Shown here: one piece after another, positions 35,249 through 49,986 of the stretch | Layout: every line of letters starts with the position of its first letter | Position numbering within the stretch: the first letter of the stretch is position 1 | NCBI GenBank assembly: GCA_036583965.1 | Contig: JAZBQD010000030.1 | Location: forward strand, 88,519,300 to 88,583,299 | Length of the DNA: 64,000 nt | Direction of reading: 5' to 3' | Origin: Prunella strophiata | Taxonomy: Eukaryota; Chordata; Aves; Passeriformes; Prunellidae | Translations under genes and position numbers: made by a program | The notes under the pieces: generated by a model | What the model saw: only the letters and a program-made list of their open reading frames with translations | Told to the model about the DNA's origin: nothing | Databases searched by the model: none

Positions 35249-38200
35249 CTGTAGAATGTGAATGCCTTCTAACCACACATTAAATGATGCCTCCAGGTGC
35301 TGTCATGCCTGGTTTGCTGTCTTCCTTATCATCTCCCCAAGGCAAGATGGGTATCTGTGGTGTTTTTGAAGAGGCTTTTTTTAGATCTACCTGCTGCTCT
35401 ATGTTTATATTAGATTAGACAGATTGAAGAAGTACACGTGATGCTCACAGTAGATGACAACACACTTGTGTAATTCCAAATGTCATCTTGGTTGTTTAGT
35501 CTATTTATTTCAACACTTGTTTTTCACATGTTTTGTACCTTTAACATGTTTGTCCCTAACACAAGCTGCTTCCTACTTCTTTTGCAGACTGTATGAAATA
35601 CTTTTTTAATTATGTATTTTAAAGTTGCTTGTCTTCTGCAGTGCATTCCTCCCCCAGTCACAAGTCAGTGTCCTCCTTGCAACTGTGAATGCTGGGGATT
35701 TTTTGTTGAAAGTTACTTTTTAACATTGTTATTTCTCTGTCCTGGCTTGTCCTACCCATATGCAAACAGTCAGCACAACCAAGAGGAACAGGGTGAACAG
35801 CTGGGCTGGGGGAAGAAGTGGGAAATTATTCAGCTGCTTTCACTGCCAAAGCAAACACATTGTGTACCTGCACCATCAGCACATGGTAGTCAGGCTTTAA
35901 AAAAGGAAAGGAAAGAAAAGAAAAAAAGAAAAAAGGAACCAAGAAAATTCCCATGATACAGAAGATGTGTCATGCACAGTACAACATGTGGTAAAGGACA
36001 GCTACCCTCAGTCTGGTCCTGTGGTGAGGTTTCTGCATGGTGAGCCCTTTGCATGAGCTTCTGTGTCAGAAGAATGTTTGCTGCCCTGAGGTAAGTGGCA
36101 AAGGGTGTGTGTTTCCTGCACCCAGTCATTTGGTGTGAGATTAACAACAGTTCCCTGTGTTGTGGTGCTCCCTATAACCAATTGTAGCCTCAGAGTCCAG
36201 GCTCTTAATTCCCAGATCTGAAAGGAGGCAGGGGGAAAAATCTCACATTTTTGCTGAATGTTCTTGTCCTAAGAACACTCTAAAATATCACACATGTATT
36301 GTCAGAGAAAAATGTTCTGGGAACGCTGGCACGGTGGTGGATGTTGTGATACTGTCTCAGCCAGAGCAGGACAGCCAGTCCATGTACTCCAGAGCAGTTA
36401 TTCTAACATGGACTGCTTGTTGCACTGAATTGATTCAGATAAGCTGTGCTGACTTTAACAGGAATGCAGTTTCACCCATGCTTGGGGGATGCATTGCTTT
36501 GACTTGAACTTGTCTAATTGCACTCATGGAAAAACCATGTGCAGGCGAGCCCTAAGATCCTCAATTGCCAGTGACTTGTTTTTGACTCATGGCCATGCTG
36601 AGAAAAGGCAAGACTGTGCTTGTTTAGTCAGCAGATGAAAGTTGTCATACTAGAAATACCATTATGGCAAGATTAGCACTGTGTGGAATTGTAATAATTA
36701 GTTAGCACACCAGCATATAAACAAAAAGACAAATTGCTGACAAAAAGCTTTTTTATACAGGGTGCAAATAAAAGTTGAGAGGATGGGTGCTTTCAAAATA
36801 AAGAGGAGGTATGACAGCTTTTGTTTGACCTATGACACATCCCTTGGGATGAATACTATTTTCCTCGGGAGGATTTTGATAGAATTCCCATGCTGGTACA
36901 CTCTGGCTGCTTTATTAGAATTTAGCCAAACATCCACAGGATATTAAACAACAAAATATACAGATTAAATCTGGTCTGGAAAACAGATCAGCACTTTCCT
37001 GCAAAGTGTTAAAAAGGAGGTGCTCTTTATGAACTTGGCAAAAAAGCATGAAGCATTGAATAAATTATTGTAATTCAGGGAAGGGGGGGTGTTTTTTTTC
37101 TCTAATTTTTTCTCTTTTTAAATGGAATTGAAGATCAAAAAAATGCACTTGGTGAGTGGCACCAGGGCTGTCCTACCTCCTGCTCAGGGCAGATGAAGGG
37201 CATGGAGGGTTCTTGGTCACACACACTGCAGCTTTGCCCCAGTGCTGGGAGTGTGAGCTGCCCAGGGCTGTGTGTTGGATGTGCAGCCCTCTCATGGCTT
37301 CAGCTGGCCCTGGATGCAGAGCATCTGCTCCCCTCTCCTGCTGACAAACTTAATTTTAGCTCCAGGCCAAAGGACAACACAGAGGCCACGTTTTCTTGTT
37401 TGTTGTTCCTGCATAAATATTTCCTAACCCAGTATCTTGAAGAGTATTTCAACCTCAACTGAGTGATTTGTTGGACAACCTAGGAGGTGTACATACCCAA
37501 GGACACAGAGTAGGGGCAGCAAGTGGAATCAAACCACAGCTGGTAAGCAATGTGTTCTCCTCCTCATGGCAAAAGTAAGGCACACAACGAGGCTTCTACC
37601 AGGACCAGAAAACTGGATGACAGATGGGAATTTCAGTAGCGTGAGCACACATGCACAACTCTTTCAGCAAACCACACTGCCCATGACATGGCTCAGATGG
37701 GATGGGCCCTTTGTTGTAAACTATGCCTGTGCCCAATGCATTGCATGCATAATCTCCTCTAGTCTGAAGTCAGCCACCAGTGGGATGGGCTTTCTGCAAT
37801 CTTGCATATGAGTTTCCAAATTATCTACCCCAGAAAGTCTATCTGTCATGTCTCCACAATACTTGTAGGTGTTTTCTTCCAAAGGCACACAGGGCTGTAC
37901 ATAACCACAAGCACAAATCATATGTACATTTTTGTGTCTATTTTAAAAGTAAGCAGACTCCAGAATTACCTTCAATGAAACTGTATGATGAAGAGTTTGA
38001 GCACCATGTTGTAAATGTAACAGGGATTAATATTATATTGTAAAGTGCTGTATTTTTTATGAGTTTGCCATTATTCATTTGGTTGTAAGGAGTAAAATGA
38101 GAAGCAGGTAATTGGAGAGGGGAAAAAATGGGAAAGGCAATGATGGCAAGGCAAGGTGGGGTTCAGCCAGTACCATAAGCCCACTGCAAAACAGCAGTGA

Positions 38201-41200
38201 GATGGGGAATGCCCTGGTGAGTGTCTGGCTGGTGAGAACCCAGATCTGGAGCTAGGACAAAAGAGGAGACCAAAAGCTGAAAGGTGCTGATCCAAAGAAG
38301 CCAGGTGGAGGGTGTGTGCATCTGTGTGTGTGTGTAAAGGGAACTGTCAACACCACCTGTGTGAAACACCCATAATAAAGGGTGACCTTGAACTCAATAA
38401 TGAGAGCAATCAAACTAAACCTACAGTTAATGGGGAAATGTATGCATGGGCTTCACTTTCTTCATCCCATCTTCTGCTCTTCACCTCCCTTAAGAGGAAT
38501 AAACAGTGTTTTATTTCAGTGAATTTGTGTTTGGACGATTTGACTGTCAATTATCTCCCTTCCTTTCTTACACATTTGGGTCAGGTCTTGGCTGGACACC
38601 TGTGTCCTGTCTGCAGCCAGGAGGAGGGGAGGTAGAGTCTGTGGAGGCAGCTCCTCCATCCCCAAGGCTGTCACAAGAGCCCCTGAGCCATTCCCTGGTG
38701 GCACCCACCACATGCCACCAGCTGGTGGAGGAACCTGGGCAGCAGGCTCAGGCCAGACAATTAAAGCTAAACGAGATGTCATCTGCCCTTGGCATCAGCC
38801 AGACTCGCTGCAGACAGAGGCTGCAGGGTGCCCAGAAGAGCTGAGACTCTTGGACCAACAGACCTAGTAATGGTTGTGGCCAGGAGAGGCTGGAGAGTGC
38901 CCCAAAGGCACAGATTTACCCCAGGGAGCACCCTTAAAGAGAGGCACTTTTGAAGCAGACATATCCCTGAACACACCTTCTTCTAGGGCCTTGGCTAGTT
39001 TTAGGAGAAATAAGTGACTGGAAATACACATTAAACCATAAGCCAATAAATATGGTGGGTTTTTTCCTACCAGAGTACCTTGCAGTGGTTTTGAGTACAC
39101 AAATAAATGCTACCTGAACCCTGAGTAAGTTTGGTGTTGCCTGCTTTGAAGTGATTAAATTCACTCTCATCATCTTTGTTTAAATGATTGTGACACCATA
39201 ATCAAATATGTAGAAATGATTCATGCCAGTTTAAATTGGCTGTATTAAGAAAGCATCATAGTTTCCAAGCACAAAAGAGACAGGCTGATGCTTTTAAAAT
39301 AAAAATATGTTGCAATGTGAGGGAGGGGAACTATACATTAGAAAAATAAAAACAAGTAATATAAAGCAATTCAAGACTTACAATTCTTTAAAAATTCTCA
39401 AGATTCTTCCTGGACACAATCAATGTAATCAAACTGCTCACTGGTGACACTGCCTTCCCTTGGGTTCAGCTTGGCTGCTCCCACAACAGGGCTTGGCTAG
39501 GGTTTCCTGCAGCATGGATGAACAGAGGTGTTCTCAATTTCTCCTCCACCTGAGATCCACATTCTTGAGAACTGGTTTATCATCAGGACCCACCAATGTG
39601 CCAGCCTGCCTGCCCCAGCCCACATCTCTCACATCCTCCTTTCATACCTCGTGTACAACCAGTGACTCTCAGCAGAGTCAATGCTGTCAGCCTCAACTGT
39701 TAATGCCAGAAATCATGTCCCACCAGAAATAATCTGAAAGTACAAGGACCTTGTGAACTCAGCTTGCCTGCAGGGGTTTGAATTCCTTATGCATCACATG
39801 TGATGGCAAAACCAATTCTAACTGAATTGCTGAAGTAGAGCCACAGTGACATTTAAGAACCGCCAAACGCATCAACAATTGCATTTGGAGACCAGCAATT
39901 TTACTCTGCACTCCACCCAAGAAACTGGAACAGCACTATTTGCAGTCATGCTTATTCTTAGCTGAGTTGCCATGGAACAAAGCCTGGTTAATCCTAATGG
40001 ACTGATTCAGGAACAATCTCTCTTTCTAATCTTATTGCCTAATTCTCTATCACTCCCATTAGGTTAGTATTTATTTAAGACTGTAAGAGGAGCAAGATTT
40101 TCAAGGAATCTCATTTCACTATGTAGAGTGGTAGCAGCAGCACAGTCCTCTCACTAAGAATAATAAAGGATGTTTTTGTTTCTCTTTGAAGGAAGCAGGG
40201 TAAAGAATTTTTTCCTTCTAGAAGCAGATCAAATCTCTATTGAATTTTCCTTGAATTCATAGGATTTAGTACACATGAGTCCATGTGTTCCTTTGAGCCT
40301 TAGAAATGGTTCATGCTTGGTCAGTGATACCTTTGCCAGAGAAATGAATGTTTTGGGGAATGTGTATATAATAAGACAGATGTGCTGTTAAAAGAAGTTA
40401 CTGTACTTTGCCATTTTTCTGATGCCAGATTCACAGGCACCTTTCTTCTATCACCTAAGCAATAGTCTGGCCTCTTCTATTTGCTGATAGTAATACATGA
40501 CATTGATTTCAAATACCTCACAAGCCTCCTGGAAACCAGTCAAGAAGTGGTGTCCATGCCAGCATCCCCTAGGGAATGCAGGCAGCCCAGCAATACAGCA
40601 GGAGCCTGCTATAAACGGCCTCGTGTTGCAATCAAGTTCACAAGGGGAGAAGCTCATGCCATGTCCAGTCCCTCAGCTCCTCCAGACTCTGCCTTACAAG
40701 AGTATTGCAAGACTCTCAAGGTAGCTGACTCATACATTGTGACACAGCTCTTAGCAATGAGGTGTGTGCAGAAGTACCATGGGGAGAGGTGAATTCTTCA
40801 GTGGGTTTTTTTGAGAATTGATTTATCAGAAATTAAATCACGGTCAGGTAGTGGAAAGGAGATACTGGGGAAAAAAATGCCATTCATGTTTGCAATATGC
40901 CTCCCACAGAAACACACATATCTCCTTTAATAAATCCCTGGAAAAAGCCATGCAAGCTTTCTGCTTGCAGAGCTAAGCTTGCAGTGATTAAAGCAACAGC
41001 AATATTTTCTTTACAAGAAATAGCACCATAAGGTCACTGCAGACATCACCACTCTGCTCAGGGTTATGGAGAATAAGGTAATTTAATTTTGAAGTGCCTC
41101 GTCACTGGAATAAATTTGAGAAAGATATTAAAACCAGCCCTGACCTGAAAATAGAGGTATCCAAAGCAAATAAAGGTTTTGATGAAACAGATGGTAACCA

Positions 41201-42464
41201 TAATTAACTTTGGCATTTTCTGCCAGTAAACCACATAGTTTTAACTCAATTTTTTGGCCTTTTTTTTCTTTTTTTCTTTTCTTAATTAAAAAAACCCACT
41301 TCCATCTAATCAGCAATGAGTTCATAGCCAAACAATAAAATAGCCCATTTTAAGAAACCTGGATAGGACACAGCCCAGGCCAACAGCCATCAAAGGCTCC
41401 AGTGCCTGCTTCTCTCGGCCAGGAGGTCACGGAGCTGCTGTGCCTGAGCCTGGCAGGAGCCCTGCCCTGTGCTGGGATCATATCTGTCTGTTTACACAAA
41501 ATGTAAAAATCCCATCCTGCAGCTGCTGCAGAGCAATGTGAGCTATGCTGTGCAAGGCAGGGGCGGGGGGTTCATTTTCTGTTATTTATCAGCAGAACTG
41601 GAATCCTCACTTCAGCTGTTTGCACATAAACGTGCCGACACAAACCAGTTTAGATAAATAGCTCTGATCCTGTTGAAAACCATGGTATTTGAAAAACATA
41701 GGTATTTGAATCTTTCCTTGCTGCTTCAAAACCACAATGAAGGCTCTTCCAACAATCCTGCCTAAGACCATTTAATCTTATTTTGTCAGTTCATCTTGCA
41801 GCAGGAGACTATTACTCAAAAGGGGCATTGCTTGCAAGTGATGTGACCATTCCTGGTGATCATTTCAATACTATTAAGACATCCCTACAACTTTACTTCT
41901 ATTGCTTTAGTAGGAAGTTAAAATTTAAGGAAAAAAAATCTCACTGAACAGGATAGAAAGATCAAATTATGAAAGTCTTCTGACTTTTGTGTCTCTGATG
42001 CTTTTTGCAACACCTAAGAGTGGATGTGTGCCAAAGAAGTCTGAAATTGACTATGAAATTGAGGGAATTAAGGATTTCTGGTATTTTTTTATTATAAATG
42101 AAGCAGGAAGGTTCCCATGGCCAAGGCAGTATGTTTGTATTTTTTCCCATTTCAACAACATTTTGACCATGTCAAGGCCAAGTTCGTCATTTCACTTATT
42201 CAGTTTCATTATTGCCTGCAGTAATGAGAGCAGAGAGGGAAAAAATGCTGGAGATGGCCCAGACCACAGCAAATCAATGCAAAATGAAGAAGGACAGGCG
42301 TTTCAGGGCTTGTTTTTATTTTGTATTTGCAAACTGCTTTCGCCTCTGTAAGACAAGTTGTGCATGGCCTTACTCAGGCAAAATTCCCTAGGATTGCAAG
42401 GGGAAATGTGACTGCAGATGGGCAGGCTGCATCTGAAGGCAATGTCTCAAAGCACAGATGTAAC
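35249..42464. other. Intergenic, gene-poor
   Basis: There is no recognised gene, RNA or retroposon. Short frames (up to 120 codons) show no family resemblance. A-rich AAAGG/AAAG simple sequence lies at about 35898-35937, and a short GT run at about 38320-38335. Confidence 0.5.
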
Positions 42465-42676
42465 AGAGAATCATAGAATGGTTTGGAAAGGACCTCAAAG
42501 ATGATCTCATGCCCCCTGCCATAGATACCTTCCCCTAGACCAGGTTGCTCAAAGATCCATCCAACCTGGCCTGAAACAAATCCAGGGATGGTGCATCCAC
42601 AAATTCTCTGAGCAACCTATTCCAGTGCCTCTCCACCCGCACAGTAAAGAACTCCTCCCTTATATCTAATTTAATA
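42465..42676 (-). mobile_element. CR1 LINE 3' fragment
   Basis: AGAATCATAGAATGGTTTGG with GACCTCAAAGATGATCTCAT is the reverse complement of the CR1 tail. It continues through CCCTAGACCAGGTTGCTCAA, then the CCAGGGATGG and CACAGTAAAGAACTCCTCCC blocks. It is 5'-truncated. Confidence 0.95.
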
Positions 42677-43643
42677 TTAGATACTGAAAAATAAATAAAT
42701 ATGTCACCAACACAGTGACAGCAAGATAGCCACTGTCTTGCTGTGCATCAATAACAAGTAAGTGCTGTCAGTGCTGGAAGTGGAAACATACTGAACCCAG
42801 CCAGTGCTACCACTGCCTTGCAGGCAGACTTCCTATGACACCACCAGCTGCACCTGGATTTGTACATTCAGATTTCTTACTTGGAGACTGTCCTCTCTCT
42901 GCCCAAACCTGGGACAGTTTAACCTGGTTCTAAATGTGGCTTCTCACATTTCTTCTCTTTTCCATCTCACTAGTTCCCTCCAGTGCATTTCTGTGTGACT
43001 CTGAATCACTGTGTGATTTCTATGTGTCCTTCTCAGAGAAACTCTGCTGGGGTCTTCCACAAAAGCAGTGGAAGCTGCAACTGCTGTGAGCAAGACTTGA
43101 GGGGAGTGCTTCATCCCCTCATCTTCTGGCAGTCAACAGGTCTGAGGTCTTGAAACACCCTTGTCAGGCACAGGCTGTCTCTCCCTCGTGTGCACCAGCT
43201 GCTGTGGGCTGCACTGAAATCCTCTTTGCTCTCACAGAGCCCATGCCCAGCACGGGTCCTTGGCACAGCAGGCTGGCACTGGGGCTTCGAGCACAGCCCA
43301 GCACTCCAGCGCCTCCGTGGGAAGGGCAGACCTCCTCTGAAACTCCCTGAGAGCTTTTCTTACCGAGATGAGAGGAGTAGTGGCCTAAAGAACAAGAGAG
43401 AGGTCATTTTTTAGGTGATTACATAAATGTTTTGAGCACCTTTGTAAATAATGCATATGCTGAGGGAGTGGGAATACTGCACAGCAGGGAGGGGTGTCCA
43501 AGAAAACAAACAAGTGCTTTAAAACAAAAGACTCGGCATACAGTGGCAAGGAAATCAGTCATAGGAGGGCCAAAATTAATTCCCCAGAATAAGGACAAAA
43601 GCTCAGAACCATTTCTGAACCAATCGTTAGTGCTTTATTATTA

Positions 43644-43646
<3 letters not shown>
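42677..43646. other. Intergenic
   Basis: No gene or repeat is recognised in this stretch. Confidence 0.5.

Positions 43647-43674
<28 letters not shown>
43647..43674. repeat. (GT)14 microsatellite
   Basis: A perfect dinucleotide run, likely polymorphic. Confidence 0.97.
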
Positions 43675-43795
43675 TCTTAGGATGTTTAACGCTGTTCCGC
43701 TCATAAATTGCTCTGTAGCTCCCTCTAATGACAACTTTACCGAAACTGGGCTGCGGGAGGCAGAGAACAATGAAACTCCTGTGCTCTCGATGTAG

Positions 43796-43953
43796 CACAG
43801 AATCGTACAATCACTGAATGGTTTGCGTTGGAAGGAGCCTTAAAAACCCCCTAGACACAGCTCTTGTGCCGTGGTCTAGCTTCCACTAGACCAGCTGGCC
43901 TTGAACACTTCCAGGGATGGGGCACCTACAACTTCTCTGGGCAAGGGACCAAC
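43796..43953 (-). mobile_element. CR1 LINE 3' fragment
   Basis: In minus orientation, CACAGAATCGTACAATCACT followed by GAATGGTTTGCGTTGGAAGG is a diverged CR1 tail. The blocks CTAGACCAGCTGGCCTTGAA and CTTCCAGGGATGGGGCACC confirm it. Confidence 0.93.
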
Positions 43954-45000
43954 AAATAAAAAATGGCTGATACAGTCAATCCTCAGGCAGATTTCTTTGC
44001 AGCTACAACAGAGGTACTGCCTAATCAAGAAATGTGTTGCTGATTCCAGAGCAAATTAAAATAATCAGATAATAGGGAGATTTAAAAAATAATGATATGA
44101 TCTAGCAATGCACAAACAGCATAGGATCATTTAAAGTATGATAACATCCATACTGAATTAGTTGATTAATTATAGAAGTCCATATATTACAATTCAATGA
44201 GAAGCCATAATTCCTCCTGTATAGATTAAAATGCACACCAAATCTTGCAACACATTATTGAGAATTTCCACACATACATTTTCTGACACTTTGCACTCCA
44301 ATAGTCACTGTGAACACCCTGGAGATCAGCACAGTCCAAAGGGGGTAAAGTTTGGTTTCCAGCTCTGAAAATTGAAATTTTAGTTGTGAAATCTTCGGGA
44401 AGTTAGATATGAGAGAAAGCTGTAACAAAACAATGTCTTACATGTGAACAACTGATATTATGCTGTATTTGCACACACATGCCCCTTTCTGTCCAACTTG
44501 TATCTCTCATATGCATATCAGGAACATTTATTTGTTTAAGGGTTTGTTTAGTGTCAACTCCAACCTGCCTTTAGCCACAGCAATTATTTTTTTTAGGCAA
44601 AATTAATATTCCATACTGTCACTTATTTTTAATGCTGACTTTGAAACAAAGACACTTGTTTCAGAGTACAGAGGAAAAGCCTTGGACAGTAGGTTGGGTA
44701 CAGAGCAGAACAGCATCTGGAAGCTAGAGGAAAACAATATTTAACAGTTCATTTGGTATAATTCCCACATAAATAATTGATTTATGCAGCAAAATACTTT
44801 AAGGAAACCATTTAACATTCTAATACACATTGATTTGCCTCACAGTAAGGTAGAAAGCATTTCATTTAACAGGGAGGTTTGTGGCTCAGCTGATACAAGT
44901 CCCAGAGTGCTCAGTGGCAAGGCCTTGGAAGGAACCTGAAGGGACATGTAGTGAAGGACTCATTGAAATAGGAATATTTTGGTCCACATAGGCTTCATGT
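43954..45000. other. Intergenic, AT-rich
   Basis: No gene or repeat is recognised in this stretch. Confidence 0.5.
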
Positions 45001-45215
45001 AGAATCACAGAATCTTAGAACTCTTCAGGTTGGAAAGCTCTCCTAGTTCATCAAGTCCAACTGTTAATGTAGCACTGCAAGCTCCACCTCTAAAGCATAT
45101 CCCAAGTGCCACATCTACATGTCTTTCAAACACCTCCAGGATGGTGCCTCCCTGAGCTGCCTACTCTAGCTTGTCTGGCCTGCCACTCCTTTTGGTGAAG
45201 AAATTTTCCCTACTA
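45001..45215 (-). mobile_element. CR1 LINE 3' fragment
   Basis: In minus orientation, AGAATCACAGAATCTTAGAA is followed by CAGGTTGGAAAGCTC, TCATCAAGTCCAACTG, AACACCTCCAGGATGGTGCC and GGTGAAGAAATTTTCCCT. All are diverged CR1 3' blocks in the right order. Confidence 0.93.
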
Positions 45216-48200
45216 TGTGCATGCTCTTTTGCTAAGAAATATGTGATTACTACCTACCATTCACCCCCATGTGACTTTTTTTGCCCCTTTTGGATGTTAA
45301 CACCCCATTTGCACCATAGTGGGATGCTTCATTTAACCATAAATGTAGTCAGTTAGAAATCATTCTGGTTTTGAACAAAAAAAAAAAAAAAAAAAATTAT
45401 AGTCAAGAAATTTTAAGAGACTAATTTCTGCTTTAGAAATCACACAGGTGAACAGTTCAACCAAAAGGGGCTAAGGAACAGAGCATAGACAAAAGGAGTC
45501 AGGCAGCTGAGAGCAGTAACCCCTAAAGCCAAAGCCACAACAGAAAGGTCATTACATTATCTCTTTAGTGCACATATGGTCCTCATGCAAAAAGCTTCTG
45601 TCCCATCTGTGAGCTTGCTCTACCAATATGTGTTAATGACATGCTGAGACATCATTTCAACTGCAGAGCTGATTTTCTCCAAACTCTTCATTTGGTCATT
45701 ACCAGCTCTCCTCCAAAATAAAACAGCATGGAGTATCACTGAGCCAATTCAGGTCTGTAGCAACTGCAGTGATGAGTCCTTATAATGTTACATATGTGGA
45801 AACTGCAGAATGAGGGAAAACAGAAGAAGCTTTAAGATTTCTTCAATGCACATCCCCTGCTTTCCTTTAATTTTCAGAAAGATTCTGTCCTTCGAGTCAG
45901 CATAAGTATTAACATTTACAGAATGCCAGTGATAACCAAAGTATTCACTTTTAATATGTTTTCATCATTTTTTACCATAATTATAGAAATAAATATTTGC
46001 CAGCAGGGAAATCTGGACCATCTTTCTGTACATTTTTGAACATGGGTGAAGCATTTGTTGTTCTCCAGTGACAGGGAACTTTTCCCAAACTCCATCAAAA
46101 AGATATACAATAGCCATGGGTGTCATCCAATTCTCATCCTGGACACCACCCCTAGGGTGCCACGGATGTGCATGAGTTGAGTTCTCGTGAGCCACTCCTG
46201 ACTTAACCCTCTCTGACTGCAGCTCTTCCACTACTTCCACCCTTTGACTAAACAGAGAGGCATGGGAGACCTTGCTGGTGAAGAAAAGACAAAGGTGGCA
46301 CTGGATACATCAGACTTCTGTGTGCCTGCAGCCACCAATCCACCCACCCCACTTGGTTAGTCCTACTTTGCTCAGGTTTTTTCCACAAATGCAGCAGTAA
46401 GTATTGGCTTTGTGTGGCCAGGTTTGGGTAGCAGGGGGCTGTTGGGGGGGGAGGGGTCTTTTGTGAGAAGGTGTCAGAAACTTCATCCTCTTGTGTCTGT
46501 GAACACCTGACTACTGCTAACTAGAAGTACATAGCATAGATGCTGTAACTGATAAAACTTTTAGTCTTCTGCAAAGTCAGGATGACACATACCTATTTTA
46601 GGTACCTTTTTCTTAATGCAAGCATTTAATTTTCCCCATTGGGTTTAAAGAATTTATTTTTACTTTTAACTTTTAAAATGCAGGAGGTTTGGGAGGTATT
46701 TAAAAGTTGGTTTTCCTCAATATGTTTCAAGTTTTAAGGCTGTGCGTGGAGGAAGAATAAGGAATAAAACTAAAAGCTGTGTACAAAGAGCAGAACAACT
46801 GTTTTTAATTTTTTTCTCTTGCAGCACTGGAGGAAGCCTCTGGGAATAAATGCCTGCTTTTCCACCGAGTTTCACTTAAACTTTGGAGTTTGAGGTTTTG
46901 GGTTTCAGAAGGTTGTACACTTTGATGAGTCAATATTAGTATAAGCATTTGAGACAGGGAATCAGGACATCTGGTTTTGATACCTGCACAAAGCTCTGCT
47001 GCAGTCATGGAGTGTCTAGGTACAATGAGGGCTACCCTGCAGCTTAAACAGAACAGCAAGTCTCAACTACAACACCAAGGCTTAGTTCAGCTAATGAAAC
47101 ACTAAGCACACAAACACAGTTTATCCATTTTGTTGGGGGTTAGCATATGTGGCTTGGGCACACTTTCACAAGGTATAAGAAAAATCTTGCCTGAGCATTC
47201 AGTAAGACAGAGTAAAAAGGCAGAGAGGCAGTGGAAAAAAAAAAAAAAAAAACAAAAAACAAAAAAACAACCCAGCAGACAACTGACAGATAAGAGGCAG
47301 ATGTGAGGAAATAATGCAACTGAGTTGTCAAGGCATCATTGATAAGCAACTCAGCCAGGATGTCTGTGATTGAGGGTGCAGTTTTAGAGTTACCATAAGC
47401 CCATATGAACTCACTGTCCCTTCAGCCCAAAGAAAGAAAGTAAGAAAGCAAGTCTACTCTTTTGATTATACAGCTCAGAAGAAATACCTGGTCAAGTATG
47501 CCAGATCATATAAATTAGCAAGAATTCCTTTGACTTGACTTCTACTAAATTTTAATACTAAAATGTAATACTTTTATAGAATCTTTCTCAGAATAGACAA
47601 TTGTGAAGCACAGAATTATTTTAAAACACTGAAACCTAAATGGTCTTCAGGGGTGTTTTTACACAATTAATTTTACTCATTAATGTAAGACCAAACAGTA
47701 TCAATAATGTCATATGTGTTCATATTCTAATGGTTACATTCCATGATTTCTCTGATCTAGACATAAGCAACATACTGATATACCAGGACAGCTACTTAGA
47801 CACTCTTAGCTATACTAAGATAAAATATTACTGAAACTAGTAATTTTTGCAAGGATGTCTCCCCAAATATCAAATGAAATGAAGTTGTAACCTGAGATAA
47901 AAATGGCCTTTTCTGACAAACACCTCCAAATTTCCTGCAGACTACTTTTAGTTTGATTGAATGAAAGTTGGTGAAAATGCACTTTAGAAATATGACTTAG
48001 CATTCCATCCAACTAACCACTTTTTGCCATAAAAAGATGAAGGTAAGTTTGTATTGCACATATGGCCACAGCTAACATCCTTCTATAACAACATCCTCTG
48101 ATGTTCCTTTATTGTTTCCATTTTGTACTTTCCCTTGAGCATTCTTCACAAAAAGGACTGAAACCAGTGTCCTTCCAAGGGTACACAGAAGAGGTTCCTC

Positions 48201-49199
48201 TTCAAGGACAGGGATGACAAAAAAGGAACAGCCTAAAAGTTCATATAGAAGCATTTTCTCAGTCATATATATGATCTATTAATGTAACAGCCTTTAAAAA
48301 GTTACAGAACCTGAAAGTTGAATATTGTGAGTATTACACCCAAGTGTAGTGAAGACATGCTGCAAAGTCAGGAAATCATTTCATTATGGTGACTTTCATC
48401 ATTAAATATTTGCCATTGCAAGAAAAAGTACTTTCTAACACCTGGGAAGTACAGAATGACTGTATGATTGTGTGCTGTTCTGAATGAGTCGCTTTTACTG
48501 GTTTTTAGTTAATGCCACTCTTTCTACACTGAACTGCAGCCACAGAACGTACATAGTAAGTCACACAATGCATTTGAATTATTCACAGATAGGGTAGGAA
48601 GGCAACTCTTTCACTTAATAAACAACACTAAGAAGTCACCTGAGTGCAGAGCTTTAAATTTCTTTGCCCTTCCTTACAGACATCCTCTTGAAAGACAACA
48701 AAGATAAAAACACAAGATTCAAGCTGAAGCTCTTTGGTTGGAGATTACACTTGGAGACTTTTTTATTATTAATTTAACACTAACACCTTCATATCCTAAA
48801 CCCATATTTAAAACAGCTTGTCTAGGCATAATTCAGCTGGAGAGGAATTCCTTCTTCTTTGTGCTGCCTCCACATAAAATCTACATTCCTCCTGAATTAT
48901 AAAGTACTTACGTGTTTTTAACAAATAATATATGAATCACACAAAGGCCAGCATCCTAAATAACAGTGCATAAATTCTTGTTTTCCTTCATTTACATCTG
49001 ACATGTTCTTTCTGAAAGAGATGGGAAATTTAGACTAACCTTGCTGAGTGATGACTGAGGCTGATGACTACGAAGCTGAAGCTTTCAAAGCAGACCTCCT
49101 AGGTAATTTTGCATCTCTTGTTGCCAAAGATACTTAAAAGATACTACGTTGAACACAAAGGTTTTGTTCTTGACTTGAACAAAAACAAAATTATGGCTA
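45216..49199. other. Intergenic, downstream of CHAMP1
   Basis: There is no recognised gene. Poly(A) runs lie at 45377-45396 (A20) and 47235-47252 (A18, followed by AAAC-type repeats). Part of this could belong to a longer CHAMP1 3' UTR: another minus-strand AATAAA lies near 48763. Confidence 0.45.
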
Positions 49200-49986
49200 A
49201 TGCCAGGTTGGGTTTCTTTTTATTGTTAAAACATTAAAGCATAACATTTCACCAAATACAGGAAATTTAGGGGCTGTCTGACATTACAAACATCTGGATC
49301 ATCAAGAGAAAGTGTTGAGCTATACATAGTCTGACGTTAATCTATCAATTTAATGTATATTAGTAAATGATTAAAACATGGCCAAAATACAGAATCACAA
49401 AATAAGTACCTTGATGCTTCTAAATCTGAGACAAGTCCGAGAACTGAGTGCAATAAATTTCCAGCAAATGTCTATACACTCAATTACAACCTCAGGGCAG
49501 AATTATTCCAGGAATATTGGTAGTTCCTCATATTCTTGCTCATTCACATTCAATTTAGCGAGAATTTTGATTTGAGAACTTGATAAAAACATTTTTAAAA
49601 ATACAACATTTAACAAATGTGAAAAAAGAAGTTGTCTTCACAGGAAAATACAGATTGCTTGCCACTCCAGTCCTTAATTGCCTATATGTTTTACAAATCT
49701 TTACAAAACTAATTTGTATCCATTTTGGTTTCAAAAACATAGTACATCTGAAAAATAAAATATGACTCTACTGATGGGTAATACAAAGACATGAACACGC
49801 ATTTAAAATTACTTTCAAAAGTAAATCTTTTCAGTAATACAGCTATAAGACAAGTTAAACATAGTACAATAAACCATGCATCTTCTGACTTGTCAGATCA
49901 GCTAAACTACTCGGTTAACATACAGTAACACTTTTGAACACTTCATAAATTCAGCTTTTCTAGCACAAGGGAAAAAAAAAACCAGA
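49200..49986 (-). other. CHAMP1: Probable CHAMP1 3' UTR
   Basis: On the minus strand an AATAAA signal (plus TTTATT at 49219-49224) lies about 765 nt after the CHAMP1 stop codon, so cleavage near 49200 is plausible. The sequence is AT-rich with no coding potential. The exact end is not provable from the sequence. Confidence 0.5.
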
